Assembly (NCBI RefSeq): GCF_004104355.1
Contig: NZ_RJLM01000013.1
Span: 390-64,389 of the forward strand
Source of the DNA: Photobacterium chitinilyticum
GTDB taxonomy: Bacteria; Pseudomonadota; Gammaproteobacteria; Enterobacterales; Vibrionaceae
Length of the DNA stretch: 64,000 bases
Direction of reading: 5' to 3'
Within the stretch, counting starts at the first letter, position 1. Each line of letters opens with the position of its first letter. The notes below the pieces were generated by a model that saw nothing but the letters and a program-made list of their open reading frames with translations, did no database searches and was not told where the DNA came from. Position numbers and translations under genes: made by a program. Positions 50,074 to 58,094 of the stretch are shown in pieces.

Positions 50074-50397
50074 AAAGAGATTCTTATATCCGGGGGATGA
50101 AAGAGTTAAGGCACTAGAATGCCATGACAGCCGACAAGTGTTAACTGATGTTTTCCACCAAGCACCCGATATCTGTGGATAACTTTGTTAGTATTTAAAA
50201 TCAAACAGTTGATCAAAAATAATAAAAAACACACGATCTTCATCTAAACCAATAAAAAACAACGAGTTATATTTAAATGCAAAAATGGATCCTCGATCCT
50301 AAAATGATCATTAATTGTGGAAAAAGTTAACAGATCGATCTGAAATTAGAATATCTGAATGCAAAAACAGACAAATCTGACCATAAAGGAAGCCAAA
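50074..50397. promoter_or_regulatory. polA-elbB divergent region with GATC cluster and DnaA box
   Basis: 324 bases, AT-rich. It contains one perfect DnaA box, TGTGGATAA (50174-50182), one near match TGTGGAAAA (near 50318), and seven GATC sites between about 50210 and 50342, far above chance. Both gene promoters must lie here. The GATC sites would be Dam methylation and SeqA targets. No terminator seen. Confidence 0.55.
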
Positions 50398-51048
50398 ATG
50401 AAGAAAATAGCAGTTATTTTGAGCGGCTCGGGCGTGTTTGACGGAGCTGAAATCCATGAGGCGGTATTGGCTTTGCAGGCCATTGAGCAAGAAGGGGCAA
50501 GCTGGCATTGCTTTGCGCCCAATATTCCCCAGCACCATGTCATCAATCACCTGACCGGCGAAGAAATGGCTGAAACTCGCAATGTTCTGGTTGAAGCTGC
50601 CCGTATTGCCCGCGGCAATATTGACGATATCGTCAATCTCAATGCCGTAGACTACGATGCCCTGTTGCTACCGGGCGGCTTTGGGGCTGCTAAAAACCTA
50701 TCCGACTTTGCTTTCACCGGTGCCGGTTGCGAGGTAAACCCCGAGGTAAAAAGAGCATGCCAGGCCTTTGCCAAAGAAGAGAAACCTGCCGCCTATCTGT
50801 GTATTGCCCCAACCCTGATCCCTGCTATTTACGGGCCGGGGGCCAAAGGAACAATCGGCGATGACCCAGACACAGCCCATTCGTTCAATAAAATGGGCGG
50901 CGAGCACATTAACTGTCCGGTCAATGACTTTGTGCTGGATCAGAAACGTCGGCTCCTAACAACACCAGCCTATATGCTAGCAGGAAGTATTACAGAAGCC
51001 GCAAGCGGGATTAATAAGCTCGTGAAAGAATTGGTCAAGCTGGCATAG
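50398..51048 (+). CDS. elbB: ElbB, DJ-1/PfpI-family glyoxalase linked to isoprenoid synthesis
   Basis: A 216-residue protein of the ThiJ/DJ-1/PfpI superfamily. The N-terminus KKIAVILSGSGVFDGAEIHEAV and the nucleophile-elbow cysteine in AAYLCIAPTLIPAIYG are typical of ElbB, for which glyoxalase activity and an effect on isoprenoid output have been reported in E. coli. ATG 50398 follows AAGGA; the frame is open 39 bases further. Confidence 0.92.
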   Translation: MKKIAVILSGSGVFDGAEIHEAVLALQAIEQEGASWHCFAPNIPQHHVINHLTGEEMAETRNVLVEAARIARGNIDDIVNLNAVDYDALLLPGGFGAAKNLSDFAFTGAGCEVNPEVKRACQAFAKEEKPAAYLCIAPTLIPAIYGPGAKGTIGDDPDTAHSFNKMGGEHINCPVNDFVLDQKRRLLTTPAYMLAGSITEAASGINKLVKELVKLA

Positions 51049-51057
51049 TTTGCAAAA

Positions 51058-51238
51058 AAGAAAAAGCGGCGTTACCTAGGTTTATAAGTAAACCGGTAAG
51101 CGCCGCTCAGCAGAATTGGTGTTCGTTTTCAGCCCTACACTAAAAACACAGACCGTAGCTGAAGTACACTGGAAGCAATGTGAGCAATGTCGTGCCTTCA
51201 ACAAGGGGGGCGTTTTGCGTACCTCCCTTGCTGAGCGC
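51058..51238 (-). ncRNA. ryhB: iron-responsive small RNA RyhB
   Basis: The minus strand contains GCACGACATTGCTCACATTG and then CTTCCAG (about 51163-51196), the conserved target-pairing core of enterobacterial and vibrio RyhB. Upstream is a Fur-controlled promoter; downstream a very long stem (51065-51107, three stacked helices) followed by T5CT6 ends the RNA. The predicted size, about 180 bases, is longer than the 90-base E. coli RNA and agrees with the longer vibrio RyhB. With Hfq it represses iron-using proteins such as sodB when iron is scarce. Confidence 0.95.
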
Positions 51239-51244
51239 TGGTTA

Positions 51245-51296
51245 ATAATAACCATTCTCATTTAAGATGCAAGTATTTTATTGCGAATAATTGTCA
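51245..51296 (-). promoter_or_regulatory. ryhB promoter with two Fur boxes
   Basis: Minus strand: -35 TTGCAT (51267-51272), 16-base spacer, -10 TATTAT (51245-51250). Fur box 1 TGAGAATGGTTATTA (51246-51260) matches 12 of 14 positions of the 7-1-7 consensus and covers the -10. Fur box 2 TGACAATTATTCGCA (51282-51296) matches 11 of 14 and overlaps the stop codon of the GNAT gene. Confidence 0.9.
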
Positions 51297-51731
51297 TTTA
51301 ATTTCCAGCGACTTGACAAAATGTAGTCTGTAATCCTCAATTCCGTCTTTTTTCTCCATATGTTCAATAAGGTACCCGTTTCTTAGCAACAGCCTTAGCA
51401 TCGCTGGAAAACGGTTACGCGATTTGACCCGTAGCTCTTCAAAACCTTGCTCAACCACCCAGGTTTCTTGGGCTTCCAGCAAAGCCTGGGCCACTCCGCC
51501 GCAGCGCCCTTCGGGAGCGACCCCTCCCAACCAACTATAGAAACATGTCTCGGATAGGCGGTAACCTATTTTGACGCCAACCAATTGCTCATCCTGTTCT
51601 GCTACAAGGATTAGGCTCGCTTTTCCTTTCAGCCTGGCTTGCAGGGCGTTCTCATCGGCTGGCAGCGCAAACTCGCTGATCCGTGCCAGCACCTCCACAG
51701 CTTCTGCCAAACTTGCCTGACGTATCTTCAT
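51294..51731 (-). CDS. GNAT family N-acetyltransferase
   Basis: A 145-residue single GNAT domain. The acetyl-CoA loop is GGVAPEGRCGGVAQALL (about 70-86), a recognisable form of V-x-P-x-x-R-x-x-G-x-G/A. Substrate unknown; the group resembles small-molecule or ribosomal-protein acetyltransferases. I prefer ATG 51731 because AGGAG is eight bases upstream; GTG 51740 is the longest alternative. Transcription likely runs into the ryhB locus, since no terminator lies between. Confidence 0.85.
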   Translation of the reverse strand: MKIRQASLAEAVEVLARISEFALPADENALQARLKGKASLILVAEQDEQLVGVKIGYRLSETCFYSWLGGVAPEGRCGGVAQALLEAQETWVVEQGFEELRVKSRNRFPAMLRLLLRNGYLIEHMEKKDGIEDYRLHFVKSLEIK

Positions 51732-51757
51732 CACTTCCACTCCTGCTTTTCAGGTAC

Positions 51758-51781
51758 AAAAAAGCCGACATATTGTCGGCT
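51758..51781 (-). terminator. terminator of yhhQ
   Basis: AGCCGACA-TAT-TGTCGGCT stem (51763-51781) with T6 on the minus strand, 23 bases after the yhhQ stop. Confidence 0.9.
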
Positions 51782-51803
51782 GTTAAGCTTATACCAAACT
51801 GTA

Positions 51804-52481
51804 TCAGATCAGCCCCTGCTGGGGCTCAATTTTTGGGTTAATCGTTGTCAGGCGTTTAATCAGGTAGTTAAGCAATATTCCGTACATCGGCACAAACAAG
51901 CCAAGGCTAATGATCAGTTTAAAACTGTAATCCACTAGCGAAATTTCGACCCAGTTTTCCGCCATAAACGGATCCGGGCTGTTGTAAAAAGCGATTGCAA
52001 AGAAAGCCACTGTATCCAGCGCATTACCAAAAACAGTCGAGCAGCTTGGTGCTACCCACCACTGTTTGGTCTGACGCAGACGGTTAAACACCGACACATC
52101 CATGATTTGACCCAGCATATAGGCCATGAAGCTGGCTATCGCGATACGGGCAACAAACAGATTGAACTCGCCGAGATGGGACCAGCCCTGATATTCCCCC
52201 TGATAGAAAAGTACCGACAAACCATAAGAAATTGCCAGTGATGGCATCATCACCCGCAAAATGATCTGACGAGCCATGGTTGCACCAAATATCCTGACCG
52301 TCAGATCTGTCGCCAGAAAAATAAACGGGAAGGTAAATGCACCCCAGGTCGTATGGAAACCAAACAGGGTAAACGGCAATTGCACCAGGTAATTGCTCGA
52401 GGCAATGATCAACAGGTGGAATACAACAAGGAACGAAAGGGCTTTGCGCTGTTGCGCGAAAGAAAATTGAGATGCAGTCAT
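51804..52481 (-). CDS. yhhQ: queuosine precursor transporter YhhQ
   Basis: A 225-residue inner-membrane protein with six predicted membrane segments, of the vitamin uptake (VUT/YhhQ, DUF165) family. E. coli YhhQ imports preQ0 and preQ1 for queuosine in tRNA. Typical segments are SNYLVQLPFTLFGFHTTWGAFTFP (shown here in part by its conserved Phe/Thr pattern) and GNALDTVAFFAIAFY. The leader (52482-52580) carries a hairpin and A-rich Shine-Dalgarno region discussed in the findings. Confidence 0.92.
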   Translation of the reverse strand: MTASQFSFAQQRKALSFLVVFHLLIIASSNYLVQLPFTLFGFHTTWGAFTFPFIFLATDLTVRIFGATMARQIILRVMMPSLAISYGLSVLFYQGEYQGWSHLGEFNLFVARIAIASFMAYMLGQIMDVSVFNRLRQTKQWWVAPSCSTVFGNALDTVAFFAIAFYNSPDPFMAENWVEISLVDYSFKLIISLGLFVPMYGILLNYLIKRLTTINPKIEPQQGLI

Positions 52482-52651
52482 TGTAAGACCTTTTTGTCAT
52501 TGGGGGAGAGGGAACCCAAAACACTGCGGCCAGGCTCTCATACCTGTCGACAGCAACCGAAGCGGCGATTATACAGTAACCATTTATGTTGCCTAGTCCA
52601 AAAACTGGCTTCAAATCAGTGCAAACGTTTGCTGTTTACCGTAACGAAAAA

Positions 52652-52960
52652 CTACCTGACGGCAAGCATACCCGCCAGAAACTGCAGCGTTTCATGGTCG
52701 TCGGCCGACAACCACTCAAGCCACAAGGCACTGGAATAGTGTTCTCCCTTGAGCATCAGCCGACAGCCTTCAAAATCAATCAGCCAGACGTGCAGATCGG
52801 CATTTAGCTCACGCTCGACAACCGTCGCGTCAATCTGCCGCAGGAACTGTTCGGCCACTGCGGGAAAGCTATCAAAGTCAAATTCAGGGCCTCCGAGCAA
52901 TAGCAGCCCATGCTCTAAATCGAGTTCTCGACAAACGAACCGAGAGGAAGTAGAGGTCAT
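52652..52960 (-). CDS. DUF3630 family protein
   Basis: A 102-residue acidic, soluble protein with no signal peptide. The segments VWLIDFEGCRLMLKGEHYS and ALWLEWLSADDHETLQFLAGML are those of DUF3630, a short family seen in vibrios and relatives. Function unknown. It stands alone between yhhQ and recQ. Confidence 0.8.
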   Translation of the reverse strand: MTSTSSRFVCRELDLEHGLLLLGGPEFDFDSFPAVAEQFLRQIDATVVERELNADLHVWLIDFEGCRLMLKGEHYSSALWLEWLSADDHETLQFLAGMLAVR

Positions 52961-53097
52961 ACGTATTCCTTTTTATCGACGACAAGCACTCGTTACATGC
53001 TATCTGGACGGTTTTCCTGTAACCAAGTGTTGCTATGCGTATCAAGTAATAAAGGGGCTATAGCCAGCACCATTGTATTCATGTTTTTATAAGATCG

Positions 53098-53260
53098 TTG
53101 TCTCGGAACCGGAAAGACATCCCGTCGGTTTTCCGTTTCCTGACAATAGGTGATATTAACATTCTCACCAAATACGCAAGCTGTTTTGTCGCGAACAGAA
53201 CATACTCGTTATGTTCTCAAACGCATTTTACCGGACTCGGAATGTCCGGTATTTTTTTAT
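53098..53260 (+). ncRNA. candidate small RNA between DUF3630 and recQ
   Basis: On the plus strand a strong terminator (ACCGGAC/GTCCGGT, 53230-53250, then AT7) has no plus-strand gene in front of it. Upstream are a perfect hairpin AGAACAT/ATGTTCT (53197-53217) and a further pairing AACCG/CGGTT near 53120. A -10-like TATAAG lies at 53088-53093 without a good -35. Taken together this looks like a structured transcript of up to 160 bases. The short open frames over it have no supporting features. Confidence 0.35.
53230..53258 (+). terminator. orphan plus-strand terminator
   Basis: Seven-pair stem ACCGGAC/GTCCGGT with seven-base loop and seven T on the plus strand. On the minus strand, where recQ ends (53261), the U-run is absent, so it is oriented the wrong way for recQ. 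Confidence 0.8.
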
Positions 53261-55105
53261 CTACCGCTCATCGATACCCGCTATGAGATGATCTTCGATC
53301 ACCCCCAAAAACACATTGCCATATTTTTCCAGCTTACGGTGACCCACACCGTTCACTGCTAGCATTTCACCGGCTGAGGTCGGCAGCATTTCTGCCATTT
53401 CCATTAGGCTGGCATCATTAAAGACCACATAAGGCGGTAAATCTTCGTCGTCAGCAATGGCCTTACGCAGCTTGCGCAGTTTGGCAAACAGCTTTTTGTC
53501 ATACTGGCGGTTGGCCAGCTTGTCATTTTTCGCACTGCGCGTAGCAATATCCAGCCGAGGTACCGCCAGCTCTAGCTCAACCTCGGCACGCAGGACGGCG
53601 CGGGCCTTTTCGGTCAGCTGCAATGTCGAACTACGGACAATACTTTGGGTGAGAAACCCACGATGCACCAACTGGCGAAGAATACTGACCCAGAACTCAT
53701 GGCTGTGCTCCCGGCCAATTCCGTATGTACTCAGTTGCTCGTGCCCATGCTCGCGAATGCGCTGGTTCTGCATCCCGCGGATCACATCCACCACATGATT
53801 AATGCCAAAGCTCTGGTTGACCCGGTACACACAAGACAAGGCTTTCTGGGCAACTTCAACGGCAGCAAACCGCTTGGGCGGATCCAGACAAATATCACAG
53901 TTGCCGCACGGTTCCTCGCGATACTCGCCAAAGTAATTGAGCAGCACCTGGCGCCGGCAGGTCTGCGCCTCGGCAAAAGCCCCCATAGCATTCAGCTTGT
54001 GGCTTTCCACCTGCTTCTGCGGCCCTTCATCCTTTTCATCAAGGCAGCGACGCAGCCAGGCCAGATCTGACGGGTCATAGAACATCACCGCTTCTGCGGG
54101 CAAGCCGTCACGGCCAGCACGGCCGGTTTCCTGATAATAGGATTCAATATTGCGAGGAATATCATAATGCACCACGAAACGGACATTGGGCTTGTTGATA
54201 CCCATCCCGAAAGCCACCGTCGCCACAACAATATGAATGTCATCGCGCTGGAAGCCTTCCTGTACCCTCGCTCGTTCATCATGCTCTAGACCTGCATGAT
54301 ACGCAGCAGCCCGGATCCCGTTATCGCAGAGCTTTTCGGTAATTTGTTCAACCCGTTTGCGGCTATTGCAATACACAATCCCGCTCTGCCCCCGAACGCC
54401 GCCAAGGTAGCGGGTCAGCTGCGACATCGGCTTGTATTTTTCCTGTAGGGTGTAACGTATATTCGGCCGGTCAAAACTGCCAAGGTAGGTATGCGGATCA
54501 ACCAAACTGAGCCGGGACACGATATCATTGCGGGTAGTTTCATCCGCAGTTGCCGTCAGGGCCATGACAGGCAACTGGTCAAAATGCTGCTTCAGCGTTC
54601 CCAGAGCCGCATACTCGGGACGAAAATCATGCCCCCACTGAGAGATACAGTGCGCCTCGTCAACGGCAACCATACTCAGCGGCATGTCATAGAGGCGTTC
54701 CAGAAAATCACGGGTCAACACCCGTTCTGGCGAGACATACACCAGCTTCACCTCGCCACTCTGCATTGCCCGATATGTGTCCTGCATCGCTTCGCGGGAC
54801 ATTGTCGAATTCAAATAGGCAGCTGTCACCCCGTTGGCATTTAGCTGGTCAACCTGATCCTTCATCAGAGAGATCAAAGGAGAAATAACCAATGTCAGCC
54901 CTTCTCGCATCAAGGCTGGGATTTGATAGCAGAGCGACTTACCACCACCGGTTGGCATGATCACCAGACAATCCCGACCATCAGCTACCGCCTCGATCAC
55001 CTCCTGCTGGCCAATGCGAAAAGTCTGATAGCCGAACACATCCTGTAAGATCTGCTCACTGGCCAAGAGAGAAGCTGGCTGACAAACGGCGCTGCTAGAT
55101 GACAT
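53261..55105 (-). CDS. recQ: ATP-dependent DNA helicase RecQ
   Basis: 3'-5' helicase for recombination and fork repair. The 614-residue protein has motif I MPTGGGKSLCYQ, the DEAH box in VDEAHCISQWGHDFRPEY, motif VI QETGRAGRDG, the RQC zinc site (CRRQVLLNYFGE then CGNCDIC) and a C-terminal HRDC domain. Length matches E. coli RecQ (609). Confidence 0.97.
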   Translation of the reverse strand: MSSSSAVCQPASLLASEQILQDVFGYQTFRIGQQEVIEAVADGRDCLVIMPTGGGKSLCYQIPALMREGLTLVISPLISLMKDQVDQLNANGVTAAYLNSTMSREAMQDTYRAMQSGEVKLVYVSPERVLTRDFLERLYDMPLSMVAVDEAHCISQWGHDFRPEYAALGTLKQHFDQLPVMALTATADETTRNDIVSRLSLVDPHTYLGSFDRPNIRYTLQEKYKPMSQLTRYLGGVRGQSGIVYCNSRKRVEQITEKLCDNGIRAAAYHAGLEHDERARVQEGFQRDDIHIVVATVAFGMGINKPNVRFVVHYDIPRNIESYYQETGRAGRDGLPAEAVMFYDPSDLAWLRRCLDEKDEGPQKQVESHKLNAMGAFAEAQTCRRQVLLNYFGEYREEPCGNCDICLDPPKRFAAVEVAQKALSCVYRVNQSFGINHVVDVIRGMQNQRIREHGHEQLSTYGIGREHSHEFWVSILRQLVHRGFLTQSIVRSSTLQLTEKARAVLRAEVELELAVPRLDIATRSAKNDKLANRQYDKKLFAKLRKLRKAIADDEDLPPYVVFNDASLMEMAEMLPTSAGEMLAVNGVGHRKLEKYGNVFLGVIEDHLIAGIDER

Positions 55106-55397
55106 AAATCGACTCTTTGATTGACGAGCTGGTTATTCTATACCAATCAGATCGCCGATGTGAACGAGACTTGCCAAGACTCACCGTCAAATACCCATGA
55201 TCCTGCTTACTGGAAAGCAGCTCGCAAATCGACACCGTAGTTTATGTCGCCTTTCCTTCTTGTAAAGGCACTGCTAATAGAATCATCAAAAGTTCGGATG
55301 ACTTTCATCTTGAACACGTTTTATACTGCTCTCGCATACCTTTTTAGAAAATGCCTTTTTTTTTGCCCAATTTTATAAAATAAGACACTAAGACCAA

Positions 55398-56309
55398 ATG
55401 AACCAACAAGCCAATAATACCCAACGAGGGGTCATTCTCGCCCTTGCCGCCTACACGATGTGGGGCATAGCACCAATTTACTTTAAATCCCTACAGCATG
55501 TCAGTCCGTTGGAAATCCTCAGCAACCGGGTGATCTGGTCCTTTTTCTTCCTGGCCGGGTTAATCTTCGTCACCAAGAGCTGGAGCAGGATCCGAGCAGT
55601 ACTACGTAAACCTAAGACATTGCTGATACTGGTTGCTACCGCATTATTAGTTGGCAGCAACTGGCTCATTTTCATTTGGGCCGTCAACAACAACTATATG
55701 CTCGATGCCAGCCTGGGCTATTACATCAACCCGTTGCTGAATGTCATTCTGGGTATGTTCTTCCTGGGCGAACGATTACGTCCACTACAATGGCTAGCAG
55801 TCGCGCTGGCAGCCTGCGGGGTGGCCGTACAGCTGATCCAGTTTGGCTCTCTGCCACTGATTGCTCTGGCCCTGGCTGCCAGCTTCGGTCTCTACGGCTT
55901 GTTGCGGAAAAAGATCAATCTGGACGCCGGAACGGGCCTGTTCATGGAAACCTGTATCTTACTGCCACTGGCCTCAATTTACGTGCTGCTGATCGCTGAC
56001 AGTCCGACAGCCGACTGGGCCGCCAATCCAGCCAGTACCAACTTGTTGCTGATAGCTGCTGGTGTCGTTACGACAGTCCCCCTGCTCTGCTTCACCGGTG
56101 CCGCCACCAAATTGAAACTATCAACGCTAGGGTTCTTTCAGTATATCGGCCCAAGCCTGATGTTCCTGTTGGCAATTACGGTCTACGGTGAAAGCTTTAC
56201 CGCTGACAAGGGCTACACGTTTGCCTTTATCTGGGGGGCATTGGTACTGTTCAGCGTTGATGGTATCAAAGGCCATCGTCAGGCAAAAAAACAGGCTCAA
56301 ACCAGCTAG
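55398..56309 (+). CDS. rarD: EamA family transporter RarD
   Basis: A 303-residue drug/metabolite transporter with ten predicted membrane segments and the RarD start QRGVILALAAYTMWGIAPIYFK. Chloramphenicol-sensitivity protein in older annotations; true substrate unknown. In E. coli it also lies close to recQ. ATG 55398. Confidence 0.92.
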   Translation: MNQQANNTQRGVILALAAYTMWGIAPIYFKSLQHVSPLEILSNRVIWSFFFLAGLIFVTKSWSRIRAVLRKPKTLLILVATALLVGSNWLIFIWAVNNNYMLDASLGYYINPLLNVILGMFFLGERLRPLQWLAVALAACGVAVQLIQFGSLPLIALALAASFGLYGLLRKKINLDAGTGLFMETCILLPLASIYVLLIADSPTADWAANPASTNLLLIAAGVVTTVPLLCFTGAATKLKLSTLGFFQYIGPSLMFLLAITVYGESFTADKGYTFAFIWGALVLFSVDGIKGHRQAKKQAQTS

Positions 56310-56448
56310 CCAGCTAATCGAACAAAGGCAAACGGCCCGCGGCTTGTCACTTTTTTACAAGTCGCCATCCGTCGTTTATGTTCTACTGATAGCCACATTA
56401 TTAGCAACGCAAGGTACTATCTGCAATCAGGCGGTTAGGGAGGTCAGG

Positions 56449-57237
56449 ATGAATACAGTCAACCACCGGAAATCTGGCATTGATGACATCAACCTGATTG
56501 ATGCACATTACCAAAGTTTTGCCTTCAAACGGCATTATCATCTCGACTACCACCTGGGACTGATCACCGACGGGCAACAGCAATATTATTTCAATGGTGC
56601 CAGCTACCAAGCGGGAGCCGGCCAGCTAGTGATCATGCCCCCTGATGAAATTCACGACGGCCAGCCACAGCAGCAAGGCTACAAGGTCAAAGTATTCAGC
56701 ATTGCCCCCGAATGGCTCGATCACCAGGCCGGCGAATTATCGGGCAACGATCAGGTACACTTCCAGCAGCACAAGGTAACGGACAGCCAACTCTTTAGTC
56801 AGCTCAGCCAACTGCATACCCAACTGGGCAATCCACATTTCTCCCAGCTGGCCAAGGACTGTATGCCAATTGAATACTTTTCTCGGCTGCTCGGTCGATA
56901 TAGCCAGCTCCGCCCCCAGCATGTCGTGCCGCTGGGAAGCAAAGATCTCCGTCAGCTACGTGACTACCTGATGGCCAATCTGGATCAGAAAATCAGCCTC
57001 GACAATCTGGCCAGGCAATGTGACCTGAGTCCGTCCCAGCTCCTGCGCCAATTTAAAAAAGCAACCGGCATGACTCCCTATGCCTGGCTGGGCCGCCTGC
57101 GCCTGGAACATGCCATGGCCCTGCTCAAAGCCGGATACTGCAGCACGGATGTCGCCTACTATGTCGGGTTTTATGACCAGGCTCATTTCACCCGAGCCTT
57201 CAAACAGGCCTTTGGCGTTGCCCCATCGGAAATCTGA
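56449..57237 (+). CDS. AraC family transcriptional regulator
   Basis: A 262-residue protein: N-terminal cupin-like sensor domain (HYHLDYHLGLITDGQQQYYF ... IMPPDEIHDGQP) and two helix-turn-helix motifs in the C-terminal AraC domain (ISLDNLARQCDLSPSQLLRQF; AYYVGFYDQAHFTRAFKQ). The open frame starts inside rarD at 56188, but ATG 56449 follows AGGGAGG and begins the conserved domain. It probably controls the LysE-type exporter 84 bases downstream. Confidence 0.9.
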   Translation: MNTVNHRKSGIDDINLIDAHYQSFAFKRHYHLDYHLGLITDGQQQYYFNGASYQAGAGQLVIMPPDEIHDGQPQQQGYKVKVFSIAPEWLDHQAGELSGNDQVHFQQHKVTDSQLFSQLSQLHTQLGNPHFSQLAKDCMPIEYFSRLLGRYSQLRPQHVVPLGSKDLRQLRDYLMANLDQKISLDNLARQCDLSPSQLLRQFKKATGMTPYAWLGRLRLEHAMALLKAGYCSTDVAYYVGFYDQAHFTRAFKQAFGVAPSEI

Positions 57238-57321
57238 TCCCGTACTGTTAATTTTTTACAAGCGCTCCCGCGCTCACCGAGGCATGCTAGTCCCTGTTAT
57301 ACCACCACCGGATACAATGAG

Positions 57322-57978
57322 ATGCACGAAATTACCCCCTTTATCACCTTGCTTACCGTTCATATTCTTGCCCTGATGAGCCCGGGGCCGGACTTTGCCC
57401 TCGTGGTTCAAAATGCAGGACGCTATGGACGTCAGACCGGCATCATCATTGCGCTCGGATTGTCTCTGGGGATCCTGCTCCACTCGATTCTGAGCCTGAC
57501 CGGAGCCAGCCTGCTGATCCGCGAACAGCCGGCCCTGTTCGCCATACTGCAAGCAGCAGGAGGCTGTTACCTGCTTTGGCTAGGCATCGGTGCCGTCAAA
57601 GGAGTACTGAAGCAAGCCTGGCAAAAAAACGATATCTGTAGTTCTCCGGCTCCAGAGCAACACCTTGTCGCCAATCGCAAGCAGGCACTGGCCAAGGGGT
57701 TTACCACCAACATCCTCAATCCCAAGGCCTTGGTCTTCTTCCTGAGCCTGCTCTCGACCCTCGTACCGGCAGGGATGTCCGTCACCGGTAAAGTCACCGC
57801 AATCAGTCTATTGTGGCTAACTTCCTTCCTGTGGTTTGCCCTGTTGGCCTGGCTACTGACCGGGCAGCGGCTACAGAAAAAGCTGCAGCAGTGGACGCCC
57901 TTCATCGACGGGCTCTGCGGCCTGCTGTTTGTCAGTATCGGCAGCATGATCCTGCTGCGTCTGGCGCTACCGGCCTGA
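57322..57978 (+). CDS. LysE/RhtB family amino-acid exporter
   Basis: A 218-residue membrane protein with six predicted segments and the LysE signature PGPDFALVVQNAGRYGRQTGI near residue 22. Family members export amino acids or homoserine lactone-like compounds; the substrate is unknown. It follows an AraC-type regulator and precedes ggt, so the three may relate to gamma-glutamyl or amino-acid handling, which is inference from position. Confidence 0.92.
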   Translation: MHEITPFITLLTVHILALMSPGPDFALVVQNAGRYGRQTGIIIALGLSLGILLHSILSLTGASLLIREQPALFAILQAAGGCYLLWLGIGAVKGVLKQAWQKNDICSSPAPEQHLVANRKQALAKGFTTNILNPKALVFFLSLLSTLVPAGMSVTGKVTAISLLWLTSFLWFALLAWLLTGQRLQKKLQQWTPFIDGLCGLLFVSIGSMILLRLALPA

Positions 57979-58094
57979 TCGTTAAACCAACAATAAATTG
58001 TTGATTACGAGCACAAAAACTGCTCAACAATTAGACAGGTCCGGATTCAGCTCTTACGCTATCGAAGCCCCCGTATGCGAAAGAGGAATAAACC

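Noticed and set aside
50074-50397. The GATC-rich polA-elbB gap as the chromosome origin oriC
   Set aside because: Only one perfect DnaA box, no clear unwinding 13-mers, and oriC of this family is expected between gidA/mnmG and mioC. Kept only as a possible DnaA/SeqA site.
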